Source: Flagellimonas allohymeniacidonis
GTDB lineage: Bacteria > Bacteroidota > Bacteroidia > Flavobacteriales > Flavobacteriaceae
Assembly: GCF_004296335.1 (NCBI RefSeq)
Contig: NZ_SGIU01000001.1
Coordinates: 1,589,290-1,653,289, forward strand
Length of the DNA: 64,000 nt
Reading direction: 5' to 3'
Numbering within the stretch: position 1 is the first letter of the stretch; every line of letters starts with the position of its first letter. Below, piece by piece: positions 18,689 to 28,442 of the stretch. The position numbers were made by a program, and so were the translations under genes. Under the pieces are notes generated by a model. It made no database searches. It was not told the origin of the DNA and saw nothing but the letters and a program-made list of their open reading frames with translations.

Positions 18689-19321
18689 TTAAGGTATATT
18701 CAAATATTTATGGGTCTGTAGAGAAATCTTCCATTTAGGGTTTTTCATAACGTAATCCACAATCAATGGAATCATTTTTTCCCTGACACTCCACTCGGGC
18801 TGAAGATATAATACGCAGTTGTTATTGACCTTTTCTGCTTGTTCTTCAGCAAAAATAAAGTCATGCCTATTGTAAACAATGACCTTTAGCTCATCGGTCT
18901 TATCGTAGACATCGCCAACAGGAAGTTTATTCTTCTTAGGGGAAAGACAAATCCAATCCCAAATACCGGTCAAGGGATAGGCTCCCGAAGTTTCAATGTG
19001 GGTCTGTAGGTTTTTTGCTTTTAACCCTTCTGTAAGCGGACCCATATCCCAGGTTAAGGGCTCACCCCCGGTCACCACAATGGTATTCGAATATTGAGCA
19101 GCGTTTGCCACAATACTATCTATATCGGTTGGAGGGTGCGTTTCGGCGTTCCAACTTTCCTTTACATCACACCAATGGCATCCCACATCACAACCACCAA
19201 CCCGTATAAAATAAGCAGCGGTTCCTTTGTGGTACCCTTCGCCCTGAATGGTATAAAACTCCTCCATCAAGGGCAGCATCAGTCCCTGGTTCACTAAATC
19301 CATCACCTTTTCTGTAACCAT
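18689..19321 (-). CDS. queE: 7-carboxy-7-deazaguanine synthase QueE
   Basis: About 210 residues from the ATG at 19321; a longer frame to 19378 exists, but the protein family starts near this Met. Radical SAM enzyme of queuosine/preQ0 biosynthesis converting 6-carboxy-tetrahydropterin to CDG. The cluster motif is CDVGCHWCD (CX3CX2C), preceded by EEFYTIQGEG and RVGGCD, with TGGEP as the SAM-binding motif and SPKKNK further on. Neighbours do not include other que genes. Confidence 0.9.
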   Translation of the reverse strand: MVTEKVMDLVNQGLMLPLMEEFYTIQGEGYHKGTAAYFIRVGGCDVGCHWCDVKESWNAETHPPTDIDSIVANAAQYSNTIVVTGGEPLTWDMGPLTEGLKAKNLQTHIETSGAYPLTGIWDWICLSPKKNKLPVGDVYDKTDELKVIVYNRHDFIFAEEQAEKVNNNCVLYLQPEWSVREKMIPLIVDYVMKNPKWKISLQTHKYLNIP

Positions 19322-19383
19322 TTTGCAAAGATAGAGCTTCGTGGCAGTAAAATATGCTGATAAATTCGATAAAACCATTGGTT

Positions 19384-19839
19384 TTATTCCCGGACGGCAA
19401 TCACGTCGATTTCAATTTTGGCACTTGCAGCCAATCCGGCAGCCGCATAGGTCGTACGAGCTGGTTTTTTGGTAAAATATTTAACGTATACCTCATTAAA
19501 GGCTCTAAAATCATTGATATCGCTTAAAATCACGGTGCACTTTACCACATTGTCCAAGGTCAACCCGTGTCGCTCCAAAACACCTTGAATGTTTTTAATG
19601 GCTTGCTCGGTCTCCCCTTGAATACCTCCTTCGGCCAATTTACCCACACTTCTATCCATTCCAATTTGACCTGCCAAAAAGAACAGGTTGCCCGCTTGGA
19701 CTGTTTCACTAAAAGGAGCTTTTTGGCGTTCAGGATTCGGAGGTTTATGGAAGATAATTTCAGAGTCCTTTTGGGCAGAAACGCTTACGCATAGAAATAG
19801 ACCAAGTATAGCAATTGGAAGTCTTGTTGAAATTTTCAT
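19384..19839 (-). CDS. RidA-family protein with signal peptide
   Basis: 151 residues. A cleavable signal peptide (about 1-22, ...VSVSAQ) precedes a complete RidA/YjgF domain: GNLFFLAGQIG, TEQAIKNI, and the substrate-binding Arg in KPARTTYA. Cytosolic RidA hydrolyses reactive enamine/imine intermediates; an exported version like this has an unknown substrate. It lies 62 bases upstream of queE on the same strand. Confidence 0.85.
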   Translation of the reverse strand: MKISTRLPIAILGLFLCVSVSAQKDSEIIFHKPPNPERQKAPFSETVQAGNLFFLAGQIGMDRSVGKLAEGGIQGETEQAIKNIQGVLERHGLTLDNVVKCTVILSDINDFRAFNEVYVKYFTKKPARTTYAAAGLAASAKIEIDVIAVRE

Positions 19840-19919
19840 GAGGAGTAGGGTTATAAAGTCTTTGTTCTAAGGTCTTGAATATTTTGTCTTCTGCCAAATT
19901 ACCCTATTTTTATCGCAAA

Positions 19920-21443
19920 ATGAATAGCATGGCGGATACGGAAAAATTCTTTCAGCATATTGAAGAGGGCTATACGACCAAAGGAGATTTCATTACCATG
20001 GGTGCGGGTATGTTGGATGGCGAAACGGTGAAGAACGCTTTGGTAAAAGTTCCTTTGAAAACTTTGAATCGTCACGGCCTGATTGCTGGGGCCACCGGTA
20101 CCGGAAAGACCAAAACCCTTCAGGTTATTGCTGAAAATTTATCTGATAAGGGAATTCCCGTATTATTGATGGACCTCAAAGGTGATCTTAGTGGGATTGC
20201 ACAACCGAGCCCAGGCCATCCGAAAATCGACGAACGCCACGAAAAAATAGGCATCCCATTTAAGCCCAGCGGATTTCCCGTTGAGATTCTTACGCTTTCT
20301 GAACAGGATGGTGTACGATTACGAGCCACAGTTTCTGAATTTGGTCCTGTTTTGCTGAGCCGAATCTTAGATTTGACCGTTACCCAAGAAGGTATTGTGG
20401 CCGTGGTTTTTAAATACTGTGACGATAACAAACTTCCGCTCCTCGACCTAAAAGACTTCAAAAAGGTATTGCAATATGCTACAGGTGAGGGCAAAAAAGA
20501 ATTTCAAGCCCAATATGGACGAATTTCTACCAGTTCAACAGGTACCATTCTTCGAAAAATCATCGAATTGGAGCAACAGGGTGCTGAGCTGTTCTTCGGA
20601 GAGACATCTTTCGATGTGGAAGATTTGGTACGAATCGATGAAAATGGCAGAGGATACATCAATATCATCCGATTGACCGATATTCAAGATAGGCCCAAGC
20701 TCTTTTCCACTTTTATGCTTAGCCTTTTAGCAGAAATTTACGCTACCTTCCCGGAGCAAGGCGACAGTGACCGACCCGAGCTTATTTTGTTCATTGATGA
20801 GGCCCATTTGATTTTTAAGGAAGCCTCCAAAGCTTTGTTGGACCAAATTGAGAGTATTGTCAAATTAATTCGCTCCAAGGGAATTGGTTTGTATTTTGTG
20901 ACCCAAAACCCTACCGATGTTCCCGATGATGTTCTAGCACAACTTGGACTTAAGGTACAGCACGCCTTAAGGGCGTTCACCGCCAAGGACCGGAAAGCCA
21001 TAAAACTTACGGCTGAAAACTATCCTGATTCTGAATTTTACGATACCAAAGAGGTTTTGACCTCACTGGGAATTGGAGAAGCGCTTATTTCGGCCTTGGA
21101 TGAAAAAGGACGACCCACACCATTGGCTGCAACCTTACTTCGGGCTCCTATGAGTAGAATGGATGTTCTTACCGATTCAGAATTGAAGGAAGTCATCAAC
21201 ACATCGAAACTGGTCAAAAAATACAATGAAGATATTGACCGGGAAAGTGCCTATGAAGTGCTCAATGAAAAGATAGAAAAAGCACAGAAAGAGGCTGAAA
21301 AAGAAAAAGAACGAAAAACCACCTCGTCGCGCAGAACTTCAACCCGGCGAAAGAGCACACGAATGAACCCCGTGGTAAAGGTGCTAACAAGCGCAACCTT
21401 TATTCGAGGTGTTTTGGGTGTTTTGAAAAAGGTAATCCGATAA
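19920..21443 (+). CDS. HerA-like P-loop ATPase (DUF853)
   Basis: About 507 residues starting at the ATG at 19920 (MNSMADTEKF) or three codons later; a TTG at 19875 would add a non-homologous tail. Walker A is GATGTGKTK, Walker B is LILFIDEAHLIF, and FVTQNPTDVPD follows as sensor region. The family (DUF853, helicase HerA-like C-terminal) forms ring ATPases related to FtsK/HerA. The C-terminus is highly charged with a Lys/Arg-rich tail. The next gene begins 5 bases later. Physiological role not established. Confidence 0.85.
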   Translation: MNSMADTEKFFQHIEEGYTTKGDFITMGAGMLDGETVKNALVKVPLKTLNRHGLIAGATGTGKTKTLQVIAENLSDKGIPVLLMDLKGDLSGIAQPSPGHPKIDERHEKIGIPFKPSGFPVEILTLSEQDGVRLRATVSEFGPVLLSRILDLTVTQEGIVAVVFKYCDDNKLPLLDLKDFKKVLQYATGEGKKEFQAQYGRISTSSTGTILRKIIELEQQGAELFFGETSFDVEDLVRIDENGRGYINIIRLTDIQDRPKLFSTFMLSLLAEIYATFPEQGDSDRPELILFIDEAHLIFKEASKALLDQIESIVKLIRSKGIGLYFVTQNPTDVPDDVLAQLGLKVQHALRAFTAKDRKAIKLTAENYPDSEFYDTKEVLTSLGIGEALISALDEKGRPTPLAATLLRAPMSRMDVLTDSELKEVINTSKLVKKYNEDIDRESAYEVLNEKIEKAQKEAEKEKERKTTSSRRTSTRRKSTRMNPVVKVLTSATFIRGVLGVLKKVIR

Positions 21444-21448
21444 ATAGA

Positions 21449-21997
21449 ATGAAAAGAGTACTAGGAATTTTAGGAATTGTCGTTCTTACGGCATTGGCTT
21501 CTTGTGAACAAAGGGACACCAGCTTTCTTATTGCGGAAGACAGCGTAGGACCCCTGCAGAAATCCACTACCCTTAATGAACTTGAAACTATTTTTGTTGA
21601 GGATTCGATAGTGAGGGACACGTTTCGTACGAAAGTCGGTTCAAAAACCAGAAAAATCAAGGTATATGAGCGAGGGGGAAAACATCTGCTAACGCTTACC
21701 CCCAGCCAAGACAGCGTTCAACGCGTTGAAAATATAAGAGTTTTTGATAACCGTTATACTTCAGAAAAAGGGATTGGTCTGCAAAGCACCTTTAGGGATA
21801 TTAAGCAGCAGTATGCCATTAAGAAAATCGTGACCACGCTGAACAGTATTGTCGTTTTCCCAAAAGCAAGTAACCTTTACTTTACAATTGACAAAGGTGA
21901 TTTACCACCAAGTTTACGCTACACGGCGTCCAATATCGAGGAAGTCCAAATCCCGGATAATGCCAAAGTGAAATATTTGATGATTGGATGGGACTAA
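21449..21997 (+). CDS. Conserved lipoprotein of unknown function
   Basis: 182 residues. Lipoprotein signal with Cys19 (LASC). The rest is soluble and beta-rich with no family I recognise. It starts 5 bases after the HerA-like gene stop, so it is likely in the same transcript although an envelope lipoprotein and a cytosolic ATPase have no evident functional link. Confidence 0.65.
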   Translation: MKRVLGILGIVVLTALASCEQRDTSFLIAEDSVGPLQKSTTLNELETIFVEDSIVRDTFRTKVGSKTRKIKVYERGGKHLLTLTPSQDSVQRVENIRVFDNRYTSEKGIGLQSTFRDIKQQYAIKKIVTTLNSIVVFPKASNLYFTIDKGDLPPSLRYTASNIEEVQIPDNAKVKYLMIGWD

Positions 21998-22070
21998 GTT
22001 CTGTTAATTAATAGTCAAAGAGACCCTTGGGCGGGTTGATTTTTACTAATTTATTGGCAAAACCCAACCA

Positions 22071-23033
22071 ATGAAAATTGCCAATCTTCTTTCATGTTTG
22101 CTTTTGCCTTTGTTGTTGAGTGCTCAATTTGAGTACGAACCTTCCCCGGAACATCCTTTTGGACTTCCCAATCCAAAAGCACCAGAAGCTTTGTTGGATT
22201 TTGCTCCGATGATAGGTGAATGTGAATGTCAATCCCAAACACGGAATGCCGACCAAACCTGGGCAGAGCCCGTGGATATGGTATGGAGGTTTAAATACAT
22301 CATGAACGGAATGGGCATTCAAGATGAAACCCTCAAGAAAGATGGTACTTACTCAGGCAGCATACGCCAGTTCATCCCTGATAGTACCCGTTGGTTTGTG
22401 CATTACTACAGCTATCCGCGTTCCTCCCCGTCCCTTCCAACTTGGGAGGGCAATAAAGGAAAAGATGGGAACATTGTCCTCTACAGAGAGCAACGGGCCC
22501 CTAACGGCATGGATGGGTTTTATAGGCTCACCTTTTACGAAATCGATGAACAGGGCTTCAAATGGCTTGGAGAATGGGTGAATACCGACGAATCCATTGT
22601 ATTCCCCACTTGGAAGATTGATTGTTCCAAGGGAAAGCAAAATAAAGGGCAGGAAAAAGATAAAAAAGCCATCCTGGAGGCGGTCCGAAAATTTTCAGAA
22701 GCATACATGGCCGCTGATTTTGAAACCGTGGCCCATAGTTACACCGCTGATGCCAAAATATTTCCAAATGGTGCACCCATTATATCAGGACGGGAAGCCA
22801 TAAAAAAATGGTGGATTCAGGGCTCGGGTTCCAAGGTGCTTCACCATGAAATAGTTCCTGAAGAAATCAAGTTTTTTGGAGATTATGCCCATGACTACGG
22901 GTATTATCAAGGCAAAAGTCAAAATAAAGAAGGACAGATTTCTGAATGGAAAGGCAAGTATGTGGTCATATGGAAAAAGGAAGATGGGAATTGGCGTATG
23001 TATTTGGACATCTGGAATCGCGTCAGAAACTAG
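22071..23033 (+). CDS. Secreted two-domain protein: DUF1579-like plus SnoaL/DUF4440-like
   Basis: 320 residues with a signal peptide (1-18, ...LLLSAQ). Residues about 40-185 look like a DUF1579-type beta-barrel domain (MIGECECQ, VWRFKYIMNG, WVNTDESI). After a Lys/Gln-rich linker (about 188-200) the C-terminal 120 residues form an NTF2-like domain (AILEAVRKFSEAYMAADFETVAHSYTADA split over the fold, then ISGREAIKKWW and WRMYLDIWN). Function unknown. Its stop overlaps by four bases with the convergent HxlR gene. Confidence 0.7.
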   Translation: MKIANLLSCLLLPLLLSAQFEYEPSPEHPFGLPNPKAPEALLDFAPMIGECECQSQTRNADQTWAEPVDMVWRFKYIMNGMGIQDETLKKDGTYSGSIRQFIPDSTRWFVHYYSYPRSSPSLPTWEGNKGKDGNIVLYREQRAPNGMDGFYRLTFYEIDEQGFKWLGEWVNTDESIVFPTWKIDCSKGKQNKGQEKDKKAILEAVRKFSEAYMAADFETVAHSYTADAKIFPNGAPIISGREAIKKWWIQGSGSKVLHHEIVPEEIKFFGDYAHDYGYYQGKSQNKEGQISEWKGKYVVIWKKEDGNWRMYLDIWNRVRN

Positions 23034-23452
23034 TACAGCCCATATCGTTCCCGGTTGGCCAATACTTTTGGGCTGTTCAATTGCATCCACTCCGTAAGCT
23101 CCAATAGTTTTTCCACGTAAGAATGACCAAACTCCGTCAAGGTATATTCTACTCGTATCGGCACTTCGGCAAAAGCTTGTCGGGAAATATACCCATCCGC
23201 TTCAAGTACCTTTAAACGTTGGCTCAGCACCTTGTTAGAGATACCATAAACGTACTTTTTCAGCTTATTAAAACGTAAGGTCTCGAAGTAGGCCAGCCAA
23301 AGAATAATCAAAACACTCCACTGATCGGAAGCTACGGACATCACATCTCGAACTGGGCAAAGTTCGGGAGGGTTCTTGTAATCGATATGCCCAAACATTT
23401 TTTCTAATTTTTTGGTTATCCTAACCTTTTGATTTTCAGCAACGGTATCCAT
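23030..23452 (-). CDS. HxlR-family transcriptional regulator
   Basis: 140 residues with the HxlR winged-helix pattern: CPVRDVMSV (conserved Cys32, often redox- or aldehyde-sensing), LRFNKLKKYVYGISNKVLSQRL in pieces as recognition region, and EYTLTEFG. It is divergently transcribed from the alpha/beta hydrolase gene, with 96 bases between starts, which suggests it controls that hydrolase and the following VOC protein. Confidence 0.9.
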   Translation of the reverse strand: MDTVAENQKVRITKKLEKMFGHIDYKNPPELCPVRDVMSVASDQWSVLIILWLAYFETLRFNKLKKYVYGISNKVLSQRLKVLEADGYISRQAFAEVPIRVEYTLTEFGHSYVEKLLELTEWMQLNSPKVLANRERYGLY

Positions 23453-23525
23453 TTTTCTACCTGATTTGATGTGGGTTACTATGAATTTTTTAAAAAGGAA
23501 TATGTATTTTTAATCTCTTTTATAG

Positions 23526-23545
23526 AGTAAGTTACAAAAAGTAAC
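23526..23545. promoter_or_regulatory. Putative HxlR operator
   Basis: The sequence AGTAAGTTAC-AAAAA-GTAAC contains the inverted repeat GTTAC/GTAAC (23531-23545) directly before the ATG at 23549, and a further GTTACT lies near 23475. HxlR-family regulators generally recognise short TACT/AGTA-type inverted repeats in such divergent regions. The assignment is inference. Confidence 0.4.
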
Positions 23546-23548
23546 CAA

Positions 23549-24388
23549 ATGAAAAAACTACTGACCAAAATTATTCCACGGATCTACGGGAAATATTTTA
23601 ATCTTTTGGTGGTTTTCGATACAAAGAGGACTGCACAAAAAGCCTTCAACACCTTTTGTAAAATACGTAAGGGTCGGGTTACCGAACAGCAAAAACCCTT
23701 CTTGGAGGCCGCAAAAAAGGAGGTGGAAGCAGCTGCAGGACATCAAATCCAGGTCTACGAATGGCAAGGCAGCAAACCTACAGTGATGCTCGTTCACGGC
23801 TGGGAAAGCAATAGCTTCCGCTGGAGGAATCTGATAAAAAAACTACAGGAGGCAGACTTCCACATCATTGCCTTTGATGCACCGGGACATGGATATTCCA
23901 CCGGGCATCAACTTTATGTTCCCTTGTACAGTGAATGTTTGCAAGCCCTTATTGAAAAACACCAACCGCAGTTTTTGGTGGGACATTCAGTAGGAGGCAT
24001 GACCTTACTTTACAATGATTTCAAAAACCAAAATGAATTTATCCAAAAGATTGTCACTATTGGTTCCCCTTCCGAATTCCATGAGATTATGACCCATTAT
24101 CAGGGCTTTCTAAGATTCAATGATAAGGTTTTAAATGCGCTGGATGCCTTTATTCAAAGTAAGTTTGATATGCGGATCAAAGACTTTAGCTCCTCCAAAT
24201 TTGTGGCCACCAACACCAAAAAAGGCCTTTTGTTCCATGACCGATTAGATCTTATTGCTCCGTATCACGCTTCCGAACAGGTACACCAAAATTGGAAAGG
24301 CAGTCAGCTTGTCAGTACCGAAGGTTTGGGTCATTCCATGCATCAAGAGGAGGTGAACAATCAAATTATCCAATTTTTGGAAGCTTAA
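23549..24388 (+). CDS. Alpha/beta hydrolase
   Basis: 279 residues, cytoplasmic. Nucleophile elbow GHSVGG, oxyanion region VHGWESNSFRW, FDAPGHG and a C-terminal catalytic His in GLGHSMHQ. Substrate unknown. It is divergent from the HxlR regulator and is followed after 36 bases by a VOC-family gene; together they look like a small regulated detoxification set. Confidence 0.85.
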   Translation: MKKLLTKIIPRIYGKYFNLLVVFDTKRTAQKAFNTFCKIRKGRVTEQQKPFLEAAKKEVEAAAGHQIQVYEWQGSKPTVMLVHGWESNSFRWRNLIKKLQEADFHIIAFDAPGHGYSTGHQLYVPLYSECLQALIEKHQPQFLVGHSVGGMTLLYNDFKNQNEFIQKIVTIGSPSEFHEIMTHYQGFLRFNDKVLNALDAFIQSKFDMRIKDFSSSKFVATNTKKGLLFHDRLDLIAPYHASEQVHQNWKGSQLVSTEGLGHSMHQEEVNNQIIQFLEA

Positions 24389-24424
24389 GGGAGATCAAGT
24401 AACTTTCCGAAAAAAGTAATTGAT

Positions 24425-24847
24425 ATGAAAACCTTGACTCCTTTTCATGTTGCCATTCCTGTTCATAATCTGGAAGAATGTCGAACCTTTTATCGCGAAG
24501 TTTTAGGATGTGAGGAAGGAAGAAGCAGCAACCATTGGGTGGATTTTGATGTATTTGGTCACCAAGTGGTCATCCATTACAAGCCAAAAAGTGAAGAGGC
24601 TTTGCATACCAATGCGGTAGATGGCAAAAACGTACCGGTGCCGCATTACGGTGTGGTATTGCCTTGGGAAACCTTCCATGGTTTTGCAGAGGACCTGAAA
24701 AGCAAGGGGATAGATTTCATTATAGAACCTTATGTTCGATTTAAGGGGGAAGTTGGAGAACAGGCCACAATGTTCTTTTTGGACCCCTCTGGCAACGCCT
24801 TAGAGTTTAAAGCATTTAAAGACATGGGGCAGTTATTTGCCAAGTAA
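24425..24847 (+). CDS. VOC (glyoxalase/dioxygenase superfamily) protein
   Basis: 140 residues, one VOC module: [22 protein letters not shown] at the N-terminus in the usual beta-alpha-beta order, ...HQVVIHY, and [13 protein letters not shown] with the second metal-binding Glu. Metal ligands His8 and Glu near the C-terminus are present. Probable dioxygenase, glyoxalase or resistance-type enzyme. Its stop abuts the convergent alcohol dehydrogenase stop. Confidence 0.85.
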   Translation: MKTLTPFHVAIPVHNLEECRTFYREVLGCEEGRSSNHWVDFDVFGHQVVIHYKPKSEEALHTNAVDGKNVPVPHYGVVLPWETFHGFAEDLKSKGIDFIIEPYVRFKGEVGEQATMFFLDPSGNALEFKAFKDMGQLFAK

Positions 24848-25852
24848 TTACACCTTTAATACAATTCGAAATCTAGCCTTTCCTTCTTCCAAATGTTGCA
24901 TGGCTTCATTTACGTTTTCCAAAGCGAATTCCTCAACAATGGGGTAGATATCATGCCGAACACAAAACTCCAACATTGTTCTTGTGAGCGCTGGACTGCC
25001 AAGAGGACTTCCTCCAACAGATTTTTCCCCGCTAATTAGCGTGAACGCTGGAATGGGCATAGGGTCTGGTACGACACCCACGCTATGCAGTTTTCCTTTT
25101 GGAGCCAAAGTGATCAAATAAGCGTTCCAATCTAGGTTTACATTGGTAGTATTGAGAATAAAATCAAGAGTGCCTGCTATACTTTCCAATTCTTGTGGAT
25201 CTCTGGAATTGATGACTTTGTCCGCTCCCATATCAAGAATTTGCTTTTTTTTAGCTGGGTTGGAACTAAAGGCAATCACCTCACATCCCCAATGTTTTAA
25301 AAACTTGAGGGCAATATGTCCCAATCCTCCAATACCGATTACCCCAACTTTATCGGTAGGTTTCACCCCTGAAAGAATAATAGGGTTAAAAACAGTGATT
25401 CCGCCACAAAACAAAGGTCCCGCCTTTGCCATATCTATCCCCTCTGGCAAGGGTGTGGCCCATGACCAATGGCAGCGGACATAGTCCGCAAATCCGCCAT
25501 ATCTTCCCACTATGGTCTGTTCTGCGGTTGGACACAGATTATGGTTACCGCCCATACATTGGTTGCAATGCATACAAGATTCAGAGAACCATCCCAGGCC
25601 TACCTTGTCACCTACCTTCAGGTTTTTTACCTCCTCCCCAATCGACACAATTTCACCAACCACCTCATGCCCAGGCACAAAGGGGAATTGGGTCATACCC
25701 CATTCGTTGTTCAACATACTCAGATCCGAATGGCATACACCACAATAATGAACTTTGATGTCAACATGTTCACTTCCAATTTTACCAAGTTCGTAGTTGA
25801 ATTTTTCCAGCTTGCCATTAGCTTCGCTGGCTGCATAGGCTTGCACTTTCAT
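24848..25852 (-). CDS. Zinc-dependent NAD(P)-alcohol dehydrogenase (YahK/cinnamyl-type)
   Basis: 334 residues of the medium-chain dehydrogenase family. CGVCHSDL (catalytic zinc Cys), GHEVVGE (His, Glu), the structural zinc cluster CMHCNQCMGGNHNLC, and the nucleotide-binding GIGGLGHIALKFLK. It oxidises alcohols or reduces aldehydes. Single gene on the minus strand, convergent with the VOC protein. Confidence 0.9.
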   Translation of the reverse strand: MKVQAYAASEANGKLEKFNYELGKIGSEHVDIKVHYCGVCHSDLSMLNNEWGMTQFPFVPGHEVVGEIVSIGEEVKNLKVGDKVGLGWFSESCMHCNQCMGGNHNLCPTAEQTIVGRYGGFADYVRCHWSWATPLPEGIDMAKAGPLFCGGITVFNPIILSGVKPTDKVGVIGIGGLGHIALKFLKHWGCEVIAFSSNPAKKKQILDMGADKVINSRDPQELESIAGTLDFILNTTNVNLDWNAYLITLAPKGKLHSVGVVPDPMPIPAFTLISGEKSVGGSPLGSPALTRTMLEFCVRHDIYPIVEEFALENVNEAMQHLEEGKARFRIVLKV

Positions 25853-25953
25853 AGTGTTGGATTTTTTGGTGTTCTTTTAAAATTATGGATTATTTGGAGC
25901 CTAACCCAGCGACAGGATGAACCTATTCCGATTCTTAACAGGACTTCCTGAAC

Positions 25954-26580
25954 TTAATCAATGACCAAGCCTTTTCGTCTTACCCAAAAATAGGCGAATA
26001 TTATGTTGGGCACCCAGCACAACCATGCTACAATTTTATAGGCAATTAAAAATTCTCCGAACAAAATGGTCAATAGTGGCAACCAAATTCTTAAGGTCAC
26101 TGCTGCGAAGCAAGCGGCGTAGCTATAGATCATCATAGCCTGGTGTACGGCAATGTCTTTGACCCTAATCGCCAAGTAAGCTTTACCAGTGGTGTACAAC
26201 CAAATGACACCTAAACTGATGAAGCCCATGGACGTAATCCAGCCTCCGGTAGCAAAAAAACCTATATACACCGCACAGGTTCCACTGATCAACACCGAAA
26301 GCGAATAGAATTTTCCAAGATTGCGGTGCAAATTCAGGTTTTTAGCCCTTAATTTCTTGCTGAACTGCGACCATCCACTCAACAAGGCCAGTCCCCCAAA
26401 GGTAATATGGCCATAAAAGCCTATGTTCCAAATCGTACTGGACAACAATTCATCACTTTTGCTTTGAAGTAGCGCTATTTTACCGTCGGCCAACAAATAC
26501 AACCCTGGATAAAATCCCACTCCAATAGCAAGAAAAGCAAATACGACCCAAGCAATTTTGTTAGAAGTTCTCCCTGCCAT
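25954..26580 (-). CDS. DUF2306 multi-pass membrane protein
   Basis: 208 residues with about six hydrophobic helices. The conserved pattern GHITFGGLALLSGWSQF, NLHRNLGKFY and HQAMMIYSYA matches DUF2306, a membrane family with invariant histidines that may bind heme or metal. It begins 5 bases after the stop of the esterase lipoprotein gene. Function unknown. Confidence 0.75.
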   Translation of the reverse strand: MAGRTSNKIAWVVFAFLAIGVGFYPGLYLLADGKIALLQSKSDELLSSTIWNIGFYGHITFGGLALLSGWSQFSKKLRAKNLNLHRNLGKFYSLSVLISGTCAVYIGFFATGGWITSMGFISLGVIWLYTTGKAYLAIRVKDIAVHQAMMIYSYAACFAAVTLRIWLPLLTILFGEFLIAYKIVAWLCWVPNIIFAYFWVRRKGLVID

Positions 26581-26585
26581 AATCT

Positions 26586-28316
26586 TTATTTATACCGCCA
26601 GCTTTTCAAATCTGCCCCTGTTGGAGCGCTCTTGGCAATCCGTTCCATAATTTTGGGCACATACATACTGTTGTAGCGCAAACGGCTAATATGGTTGGGC
26701 AACGCGGGGTCACCATTCCAACAATGTTCTGCCCTATCCCCGTACAACACTTCACCCTCGTAATATGGATTTTGGGTTTGCTCCAAAAAATCTTCCATCA
26801 AGTAGACAGCGTTGTTAAGATAATAATTGTCCATATCCCCACAATAGATATGAATCTTTCCACGCAATTTCTCCCCCAATTTATCCCAGTCACGCTCTAA
26901 AATGTGCTTTAGGTCATAGTTTTCTTTCCAAAACTCAGCCACTTCTGGATTGATATCTCCCGTCATCTTGTTCCAAATCCTTTGTGGATAACCATCTTCC
27001 CCCTGTGGGGAATAGGTGGCCTCCCAAATATCCCACTGCTGTCCCGACCTGGATTTTGTACCCAATACCAATTCCAAATGGTTGTATTCCTTCACTGAGA
27101 TATCAACATGCCCCAAATAATCGCGATGGGCGGGCACCTCAAACTCCTTGTGCTCACTTTCGTAATAATAGGCATTTTTATCATCGTAAATATTCGTAAG
27201 ACAGTAAGCGCTAAAATCTATAGGGTCGGGGCAAGCGGCAAAGCAACCATTGTACTCATCCGGGTATTTGACTTGTACAGCCAAGGCCTCCCAGCCCCCT
27301 GTGGAGCCCCCGTACAGAAAACGGGACCAGCCTTCACCAATTCCCCTAAATTCTTTTTCGATATACGGAATCAACTCATGGGTTATGGCATCACCATAAG
27401 GTCCTTGACTTGCAGAGTTTACGGCATAGGAATCATCATAATATGGGGTTGGATGCTGTATTTCGATAATCAAAAATCTTGGAAAATCGGGTTCGTTCCA
27501 TCGCGTATAAAAATCATAGGCCTCTTGCTGTTGGACGATGTTATACCCTTCAACACCAAAACGTTCAGAATATTCCGGTTCCAAATCAGGATCTGGGGGT
27601 GTGGTTCGAAATCCGCCGAAATCATCAGGAAAATGTCCATGAAAAATCATCAAGGGATATACTGCTTCAGGATGTTCATCAAAACCCTTGGGAAGCAAAA
27701 TATGTGCTCCCAAATACATATCCCTTCCCCAAAACTCAGAGAGTTTCTCTGATTTGATTTTCACGTGCTTTATCCATTCTGTATCCTCCGGTTCCTCAAT
27801 AGACGGAATTTTTTGGTCCATAACCACCTGAACCTTCGTCAAACCATTTTCAGTTATCGTAACCTGAAAGGGTTTGCTGTAAAGGTTTCCTGGGGAGCGG
27901 TTCCACTTTTGCCCCTCGCCATTATCCATAGGTAATTTTACGGTATGTCCGGTTGACAAGTTGAAGGTTTCATACACATGCAACAAAGCCTGAACCTGAT
28001 AGTCACCGGGGGGAATTTCCTTCATATCGGTATAAGGAAATCCGAATACCTCGTCATCGAACACCTTGGTATCCGCAGGTTGCATATTCTCTACATCCAT
28101 CCCATAGATGATCTGGGCATCAAGGCCTGCTTTGATTTGAAAGCGGGGCTCCTCTTCATCATTGCTTGAGAACATCAGCAAAAGGCGACCGTCTTTGGCC
28201 TCTTTTGAAACCGCTTCAGAAAAAGAAACCTCAATGGCAAAATTGGATTTTTTCGAGGGAGTACAAGCGCAAAATAGAAGAGAAATGGAAAGGCAGTAAA
28301 AGAACAGGTGTTTCAT
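26586..28316 (-). CDS. Esterase-like lipoprotein (putative esterase family)
   Basis: About 576 residues from ATG at 28316, where a lipoprotein signal begins (MKHLFFY...LLFCAC); the longer frame to 28388 has no signal. The N-terminal ~190 residues are beta-rich; then an alpha/beta hydrolase fold of the esterase D/Fes type: PLMIFHGH, RFLIIEIQHPTPYYDDSY, and the nucleophile YGGSTGGW. A His in RAEHCWNGD is the likely catalytic base. Located in the envelope. Its stop is 5 bases from the DUF2306 gene. Confidence 0.75.
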   Translation of the reverse strand: MKHLFFYCLSISLLFCACTPSKKSNFAIEVSFSEAVSKEAKDGRLLLMFSSNDEEEPRFQIKAGLDAQIIYGMDVENMQPADTKVFDDEVFGFPYTDMKEIPPGDYQVQALLHVYETFNLSTGHTVKLPMDNGEGQKWNRSPGNLYSKPFQVTITENGLTKVQVVMDQKIPSIEEPEDTEWIKHVKIKSEKLSEFWGRDMYLGAHILLPKGFDEHPEAVYPLMIFHGHFPDDFGGFRTTPPDPDLEPEYSERFGVEGYNIVQQQEAYDFYTRWNEPDFPRFLIIEIQHPTPYYDDSYAVNSASQGPYGDAITHELIPYIEKEFRGIGEGWSRFLYGGSTGGWEALAVQVKYPDEYNGCFAACPDPIDFSAYCLTNIYDDKNAYYYESEHKEFEVPAHRDYLGHVDISVKEYNHLELVLGTKSRSGQQWDIWEATYSPQGEDGYPQRIWNKMTGDINPEVAEFWKENYDLKHILERDWDKLGEKLRGKIHIYCGDMDNYYLNNAVYLMEDFLEQTQNPYYEGEVLYGDRAEHCWNGDPALPNHISRLRYNSMYVPKIMERIAKSAPTGADLKSWRYK

Positions 28317-28442
28317 GGTGGGTTGTTTTGTTGAAAAAAGATACTGATTTTGGCCGGAGTTGTCATCAAATTCCAATTCAAAAAACATACGAAACTACTT
28401 GGTTTCAACGTTTTTACCCTATAACCTACTTATTACGTTACC

